Assembly (NCBI GenBank): GCA_026874595.1
Contig: CM049317.1
Coordinates: forward strand, 51,543,618 to 51,607,617
Direction of reading: 5' to 3'
From: Sipunculus nudus
Taxonomy: Eukaryota > Annelida > Sipuncula > Golfingiida > Sipunculidae
Length of the DNA: 64,000 bases
In this document: positions 57,444 to 64,000 of the stretch, in pieces
Numbering within the stretch: position 1 is the first letter of the stretch
Layout: the number at the start of each line of letters is the position of its first letter
Notes under the pieces: model-generated
What the model saw: only the letters and a program-made list of their open reading frames with translations
Database searches by the model: none
What the model was told of the DNA's origin: nothing
Made by a program: the position numbers and the translations under genes

Positions 57444-58887
57444 TTAAGGCGAGTGGAATATTGGCATTGATTTGATAGTAACACATGGCATTTTTTCAAT
57501 GGCTTGTGTAACATGTGGATCACAATAAATATGATCAGGGTTATAGTCAAGTAAATAAAGACCTGATGATGAGCTCACTCTGCTCAGGGCTATATAAGAC
57601 ATGCCTTCCAGAAATGTGTGCTCAAGAGAAATAGCAGCTTCCTTTGGGGTCATACCTTGAGTTTTGTGTACTGTACATCCCCAAGCTAGCTTTATTGGAA
57701 ATTGGTGCCGTATTACCTGTGCACCTTGATGCCTGAACTGCTCTGAGTTGGGCTTAATCATAACAGCATCTCTCGCTAATGATGCAAGGTTCTGCTGCCT
57801 TGCATTTATGCCAACATTGACATTGTCAAAATGAACCAGAATATATTGTGGTTGGTTCAAGGGAGTTAGTTTGAGCAATGTCAACAATAATGCTCATAAC
57901 CCCATTTGATAACCCATCCTTTACATCTAAGTTGACGGTTAACATAACTCAGGCATTTTTACATACTTCCAAATGGGCGAACAATATGGATTTCCCATCA
58001 GCAATAGGAGATTTCCTTTGGTGTGTACATTCCCCAACTCTCATCAACATATCAGCAGCTTCTATCAATACTTTTTCTTGTCCTTTCATATTAAGCATCT
58101 TTTTATTGTGTGCATTGACCTAAGCATTCCGTGGGAATATACGTACAATATCCAGTGGGATATCTTGTTCTGCATGTTTTTTAGATACCAGGAAATCATA
58201 AGCATCACTCATACCAATACCGTCTGCTGTTTCACATTTCTTCTTTTTTTTTACTCTGAGTTTATTCAGGATATTTGCAAACTGCAAATCATCCTTCTGA
58301 CGCATTATTTGTGTCAGATTCCAAATGCTTAATGAAGACCAGGGAGATTCACAGAGCTCTCCACTGCCTTCTTTGTAGAGGCCCGAGTCTACTACAGGTG
58401 CCAACTGATAAAGATCCCTACTGCTAGAACTCTGACATTCCCATACAAACTGTTACTGGGTTTGATTTGAATTAACTTTTGATTGATGGTGTGCAGCATT
58501 TTTTCCTTACCATTTCCTACCACTTTATCAATGATAAGTGTACGCATTTTCTACCACTTTATCAATGGTAAGTATACGTAGATGTTTATATCGTGCGCGC
58601 AGAAATGTCAATAGATTTTCCCCTAGTGGCTGGTATTTGACAGAGGATTGATTTCATTTTGCTTGTATCTGCATGTATATGAAAAGCAGAATGAATTGTC
58701 TGACCACCGATATCGTAAGAGTGGTGCCTGTGTAAGCTACTAACAAAACTGTTACATCGTCAGGCGAATCTGTTGTTGCAGACAACAGCCTCTTTGCCTC
58801 ACACTGAAACGCTTTGATGACGTGATTTACCTGTACCAGCACCTCCTGTAAGGAATATTCTAAATGGTTCGATCCTTTTGCCAGCAC
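57444..58887 (-). pseudogene. Helitron helicase (Pif1-type) segments
   Basis: 57887-57444 codes FPIKLAWGCTVHKTQGMT and SYIALSRV, motifs V-VI of superfamily 1 Pif1-like helicases as found at the C-terminus of Helitron RepHel. 58404-58120 has LTQIMRQKDDLQFANILNKL (Pif1/Helitron motif region). 58887-58654 shows QVNHVIKAFQCEAKRL from the N-terminal helicase half. The Walker A box is not intact. Several frameshifts break the frame. Confidence 0.8.
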
Positions 58888-59068
58888 TTGTCATAACACA
58901 CCATTCTCTCAGTTCTCTGAATATTTGATGCTGTTTTATGTTCATGTTTTTCATCAGCTACACTGCATCATTGTATGGTAAACCGGCAGATTGTTCAACT
59001 GATGACCATGCACCTGTAGGATTTGTGTTTGAGTCAAGTATGTCAAGCTCTGGGACCTCGTCATCTGT

Positions 59069-59440
59069 TTAATCCTCATGCGGTGGACGTCTTTCTTCCC
59101 GAGTTGCTTCAATGTTAGGTGCAACACTTGCCCACGCATCTTCACTAATTCCTTGACGTTCTGCTAATGCCCCCATTTCATCCTGTACCTTAATGATTTG
59201 TCCATCACTGTCACTGGCATCATCATCATCCCTACCTTTCTCTGTGTGTGTCGACTTTGTATATTTTACATTGTATTCTGCTACAGATTCAGCCAAACAC
59301 ATGTCCATGAATGGAGTCTTTCTTGGTCGTGCCCAGTAGCGATCCATAGCATAATGTGCAAAAATGTTAGTTGATTCTTGGTCTTTCTCAGCTATCTTTT
59401 TCAGCATATTTAGGGGGAGTGTCAGCCTGTAAAATATACA
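59069..59440 (-). pseudogene. Helitron Rep-helicase linker
   Basis: Reads NIFAHYAMDRYWARP...DMCLAESVAEY, a region conserved between Rep and helicase in Helitron proteins, then a long acidic linker. The AG acceptor-like site near 59430 follows a (TA)n tract at 59477-59510, so this may be a separate exon. Confidence 0.65.
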
Positions 59441-59470
59441 CAAATGCAGTCCATTAGTCAAAAACAGGTT

Positions 59471-59515
<45 letters not shown>

Positions 59516-59962
59516 TGATAGATACTGATACAAAACATATTTTCTCATTTGCACAGCTAAAAATTATACACTTGAACTAACGTAAATGTTACAAATTTTA
59601 CTCTTGTTTTCATAAGATTATCATTAACCCGTACTAGATACCCAGATCCAGTGATTCAGTCAAACAAAGCACTGACAGACCAGATATATTCTCAACTGTA
59701 TAGCTAAAAATTTCTCAACACTATTCATACAATTTATTATGTTATATATGATATAATTATATGCTGCAAACACTTGTTCTGTTTTCAACACATTTCCCAA
59801 CCATTACTTACAAATTAACATTTTATTATTTTTTGTCTATGAACATTTGTCTATTTTCTTTAAATCAATAACATATAATTAAACATACCTCGTTGCATCA
59901 TCAGCAGACTGCACCCATTTTACATCACGACTGCACTGTTTATGTTTCAGTCCAATAGCCCA

Positions 59963-60169
59963 TTAAATTGCCTCCATACTGCTTACTTCCCGATGCGTTA
60001 GGTATACTCTGCCGATTTTCCTTAGCTCTTCAACTGCACTTATGTTTCCCTCTTTTCCTTCTTTCTTAGCAGCTTTCAGTAACTCCTTGTCCTCACTCTC
60101 CTTCTTACTAACGTAGGATAAAATAAAGACAATACAACTATATGCATCCACAACAAATTGTAGGTCCAT
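59963..60169 (-). pseudogene. Helitron Rep, tyrosine region
   Basis: [18 protein letters not shown] matches the Helitron block carrying the catalytic tyrosines (Y...Y-V/I-x-K). It is followed by a charged stretch and [11 protein letters not shown], the conserved REVS-x-E-A segment. In Rep these tyrosines attack the DNA strand during rolling-circle transposition. Confidence 0.75.
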
Positions 60170-60190
60170 ATTTGCATTCCAAGCTTCTGA

Positions 60191-60930
60191 TTATGGTCCA
60201 TTATAATGGTTTACCCCTTTTTCACATGGTTTCCTTTTCAAAATGACTGACACTTTCTTTGCTTGGCTTCCCAGGGCTAATTCAAAGTCTGCTCGAGTTA
60301 TATTGGCAACTGACAACACATCCTCTGCTGTTGCTGTCACCTCAGCAGCTTCAAGGGCCTCCCAGAATCTGTCTAGTTTCTCTTTTTGGATTTTCCCCCA
60401 CACAATTGAATCAACATTTTCAGGAGCCTGCACTGGGTTGCAGATAAAAGTTCTCATGAAGGAGGGCCTTGGGGAATAGAAACGGCAGACGGTATGACCT
60501 TTCAGGCAAGTTTAAGAATGATTTTGACTGATACTTTTTCGAACAGTTCTTTTATCCAAAACAATGCGTGGACATGTGGCCACCCACGCTGCTGGAATTC
60601 AATGCGAAAGAAGTGGTCAGTGGCTTTCCCTATAACATTGCAGTCTCTAAGCAGTAATGTTCTAAACAAATTTTGCACTCTTTTATCAAACATTAGTGCA
60701 GCTACCACAGGGTTGCTGTTTATTATATTGCAATGTTCTGTCCAACTAATTTCCTCAGGCTCATCTTTCCCTTGGCACTGCAAAATGGCTCTGATAATTT
60801 CTGGCCATCTTCTAATGCTGAAAAACTCGTAGGTATCCCCGGTTGCCTTACCATGGCACACAAGTCTTGCATGGCACGTTGCCAGTACGGTGCACTTTCA
60901 CGAATGTTAACTTAATACTTATACCCATGA
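60191..60930 (-). pseudogene. Helitron Rep with HUH motif
   Basis: 60861-60502 holds FFRIEFQQRGWPHVHALFWI; H-V-H at about 60569-60577 is the metal-binding HUH motif of rolling-circle initiators. Upstream (about 60930-60840, another frame) SAPYWQRAMQDLCAMVRQ is the Helitron block before HUH. 60457-60191 is the C-terminal part of this region (NPVQAPENVDSIVWGKIQ). Frameshifts at about 60850 and 60500 inactivate it. Confidence 0.85.
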
Positions 60931-61360
60931 TTCTTATGAAAGACATCTCTCAGTTTTCCAGGTTGGACCGTTTTGCCAGCTGTAATATTTTCATCAGTTG
61001 GTTGGGCACTTTTTCTAATACGGATTTTTGCTGATGATAACACTTCTTTGAATTCCTTGATATTTATCAAATAAAACACATACTCTATGTTTTAGGGAAC
61101 TGAAGAAACTTAGAAAAAAAGACGTGATTTGATATATTGGCTTAAACTTAATTTCACTTCTCTACCTTCCTTATAATTGTTTTGTCCATTCGGAAACAGT
61201 GTAGGAAAAGAATCTGCTTCCTTATCCTATGCTCTTTCTGGAGAACTACCCTCAGCTGGTGCCAGACAAAGTATTTCATCTTCAAAATTATCAGCTACAT
61301 ATTGAGCCAAATCCTCAGGCTGCAGGGAAGTCATCAGGGGTGCACTGTTCTCCACCTCAT
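60931..61360 (-). pseudogene. Helitron N-terminal exon with stops
   Basis: After acceptor TTTAAACAG the frame reads EVENSAPLMTSLQPEDLAQ, EILCLAPAEG, then DKEADSFPTLFPNGQNN, a segment found upstream of Rep in Helitrons. A TAG interrupts it near 61230 and further stops follow. Confidence 0.6.
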
Positions 61361-61710
61361 CTGTTTAAAACAGACAAAAAAAAGACTATTAAAATTAACA
61401 CTCACACTGTGTACATAACATAAGTAGAGAAAAACTGTTTGAACTTATATATGAGACGGAAGGATAACTAGACTTTGAATATTCACAATATTTGAATAAA
61501 CACTAACCTTATAAAAATTACATATCCGCAATCACATTTTTTACATTTGTTGACTATCCATAATTCTACCATACATAAACATGAATTGTGATGTATACAA
61601 CTTGTCCAATTATTGCGCATTTTTTCCAAATGACAAAAATGTCCATGCACTCATGAGATCACAATCAAACCAATCACTTCGACAAAAACATTGCACAAAA
61701 GTTGTAATAC

Positions 61711-61801
61711 ATATATTTATTCAAGTCTGACTCTTGTTCAGTCTGTGAAATTTCTTGTTTGTCCCCTGTTTCTTCTGTGACTTTGCCTTGTTCACAAAAC
61801 T
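61711..61801 (-). CDS. candidate small acidic exon C upstream of Helitron Rep
   Basis: Opens after TTAATTAG in phase 1 and codes KVTEETGDKQEISQTEQES. The donor is not clear, so the 3' limit is approximate. It resembles the exon at 62756-62836 (TVTEETEGDD). Confidence 0.35.
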
Positions 61802-62446
61802 CTAATTAACAAACAAAACAAAGACATTAATTCAAATATTTACAACCTATAATATGTAATTTTATATTTCCCTACATAGTCTTTTTGTTACTTGCTTTTA
61901 GTGAATATATAAACACCTCATAGATTTACTGCACCTACTCCAATGTTCATAAGAATCTACTACATCTACACTAACAATTTATACATCCACAGATAACTAT
62001 AATAAACTACAAACATTGCATAACAAAGATGCTAAACATACAACTTAAATTTAGTATAAAGTTCCTGAGAAACCTCAATTATTTTTATATAAAAGTCCAT
62101 GTACACAAATCTTTTAACCTTATTTTTAAAAAAATGTTACATCACACTACCAATGCTAAAGCAGCCTGCTGCCATTCATATTTTGTGATATTAGAGCTAT
62201 GTCTTGTCAACTAGCCTACAGCCAAGCACATACTGCAAACAGTTTTTTTTTCTTATTCTAAGTAAACAAGGTCATTATAGCTCTTCACAAAAGCACTCCA
62301 CTTTCAACCTCAGTTTAGTACATTCCAATGCAAAATCTTTGAGCAACTGTCAAGAAAACACTGATCTCGATAAACACTGATCTCATATCGATTATTAAAG
62401 TTATCACATAAATAACCTAGGCCTGAGTGCTGTCTATATTCTTAGC

Positions 62447-62503
62447 CTTGATTTTCTTCTTCACCTTCTTCCCTCAAAGGCTCAACGTCATCTCCTTGCG
62501 GAA
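62447..62503 (-). CDS. candidate small acidic exon B
   Basis: 57 nt between TTTATTGATCAG and a possible GC donor (CAAG|GCTAAG), phase 1 at both ends, coding PQGDDVEPLREEGEEENQ. Without the GC donor it stops at TAA two codons later. Confidence 0.35.
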
Positions 62504-62755
62504 CTGATCAATAAAAAATATGAAATATTACATCAATTATTAATGTTAATTATATTTAAAAATTTCGATACATAATGATTATATTACTACTTTTTAAAAA
62601 CTTCACAATTCCTCAGTGATCTCTTAATCAATGCTGTCCTTTCTTGTTCTGTATGCTTTCTTGTTCAGTAAATAACTATTGCTAAAATACATATTCTGAC
62701 TCCAAAATTGCTATAGCATACTGAATTCATTACACTTTCAAACAAATATACTTAC

Positions 62756-62836
62756 CGAGTATTGAGTGCTCCTGGTTGTCCGAGCTTAAATCATCTCCTT
62801 CGGTTTCTTCTGTTACAGTCCAGATTCCAGCAACTT
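62756..62836 (-). CDS. candidate small acidic exon A
   Basis: 81 nt with acceptor GTTAACCAG and an excellent donor CTCG|GTAAGT, phase 1 at both ends, coding VAGIWTVTEETEGDDLSSDN. It belongs with exons B and C as a run of in-phase acidic exons that could feed the Helitron gene, or a host gene the Helitron captured. Confidence 0.45.
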
Positions 62837-64000
62837 CTGGTTAACATGAAAAAGTTAAAAAAAAAACATTTACCACTGTTTATAAATAATTCTTGTGTGA
62901 AATTTCTCAGTGTCTTTTCTGTCTATAAGTCTGTAAAGCCCAATGTCACCTTATTCTTAAACTTGTTACAATATTAAAACAGTTAAAAAAATAAATATAT
63001 ACTACTTTTTATAAATTATTCTCACCAGTTCTCATTCTTCATTTTGTCTATCAATACATTCATTCTTAAAGTTATTCTTGTTGCATGTATCCATTTAATC
63101 ATAAATAAAAAATTTACATTCCCTCTAACACGTTAATGCATTTCTATATTCTTTCATCACTGCAAAGATCAGTAAATGATACCGAAGTCTTTATAATACA
63201 TATCCATTCAAAAACACTCTGAATGATCCCTGTACCTAAATGATTTTACATATTTTATTACTGCATCATTTTTACTAATTACTATACTCACTTTATTCTT
63301 AATATACATTTTTCTTCCCCACGAAAAGCCTCCTGATTAACACATTAACAACTTAAACAACAAATCATGTCATTCCCACCACCATAAATTATCAGTCTAA
63401 TAAAACCAAACAAAAAACATAAACACACTAGATAATACATGTTGTTACACTTCATGTATACAATTTTGTGTAAAACTCTTAACAACAAACCCATCACTAT
63501 ATAAACTTGTATAAATTTTGAAACAATTATCATTACACATCATCAAAAATACGTATCAACATAGTACAACAAAACACAACCTCCACACCCAAACTGCCAT
63601 AATTAGTCACACCCTGCTGAGGGCTTCATCACCACACCTCCTGCTGAGACCATGTATTCAAGTGCCAGCCTTCACTTCACTGACCACAGGACACATGCAA
63701 GGCTTGGTTACTTGCTGCTAGTACCCTGCTTCATCATCACCTTGTCAGACTGCCCAGCTACACTCAGGTATGTGTCTTTCCAATCCATTCATTAATTAAC
63801 TAACACATAAATCTTTACTAATACCACTTACATTCACCAACATTAATACACTTACTTCAACACAACAACTTTTATGCACAACACATACTTAGAATTTGTC
63901 CTGTTTGTCATTAAATTCAATATCAATAATATAAATTAATCATGATAATACCATATTATAAGGCCCATAATTATGTTTTTGTCTATTGATCTTAAAGTTA
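62837..64000. other. no gene assigned; one GC-richer island
   Basis: AT-rich except about 63600-63767, which has higher GC and on the plus strand ends with a good donor, ACTCAG|GTATGT. It might be an untranslated first exon. No coding frame is convincing. Confidence 0.35.

Noticed and set aside
1-64000. CRISPR arrays, rRNA genes, bacterial operons
   Set aside because: None seen; introns, retroelements and satellites mark the window as metazoan nuclear DNA.

Overview
The window is AT-rich, intron-bearing, repeat-dense nuclear DNA from an invertebrate metazoan. The mix of elements (DIRS-type tyrosine-recombinase retrotransposon, Gypsy elements, Helitrons, L1/Tx1-like LINE, tRNA-derived short elements, microsatellites and long G homopolymers) and the style of the satellites fit a mollusc, most likely a bivalve. 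This is an inference from repeat content; nothing here is species-diagnostic.

Layout. 0-3.2 kb: a tRNA-derived SINE, a (TA)n tract and a 384-bp inverted-repeat element. 3.2-15.0 kb (+): the only host gene I can model with confidence. It encodes a small secreted cysteine-rich protein. Six exons (3337-3382, 4429-4528, 5809-5969, 7312-7387, 13569-13744, 14824-14888) join in one open frame of 624 nt (207 aa), with a TATA box upstream and AATAAA downstream. The mature part is two copies of a six-cysteine module, each made of two exons bounded by phase-1 introns and split by a phase-2 intron. A further in-frame exon pair (4968-5029, 5517-5613) looks like a third, decayed module. The 6.2-kb intron before the fifth exon carries a ~340-bp satellite into which a non-autonomous Helitron has inserted. 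15.0-18.6 kb: a decayed L1/Tx1-like LINE and a minisatellite.

21.7-35.1 kb: two direct copies of a ~4-5 kb repeat, each carrying a SWIM zinc-finger exon (frameshifted in the first, open in the second). Between them lies a 5'-truncated Gypsy element on the minus strand whose domain order is protease-integrase-reverse transcriptase-RNase H, as in the Gmr1 group. 35.1-39.1 kb (-): a DIRS-like element (gag, RT, RNase H, tyrosine recombinase) next to an ~85-bp inverted repeat. 39.8-42.0 kb (+): a PHD-finger ORF, an exact 18-nt proline-tRNA primer binding site, and decayed ORFs of unknown function. 43.58-44.01 kb: a complete 437-bp TRIM with target-site duplication whose LTRs contain perfect RNA polymerase III A and B boxes.

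44-57 kb: no convincing genes; several short transposons, including a full-length non-autonomous Helitron (54604-55629), a 134-bp MITE with TSD and a 774-bp foldback element. 57.4-61.4 kb (-), possibly extending to 62.8 kb: a decayed autonomous Helitron with HUH Rep and Pif1-type helicase segments, preceded by small in-phase exons coding acidic peptides.

Apart from the secreted-protein gene, this is a graveyard of selfish elements inserted into one another. A 12-bp perfect palindrome, GGTGGCGCCACC, recurs at least ten times inside otherwise different repeat families.
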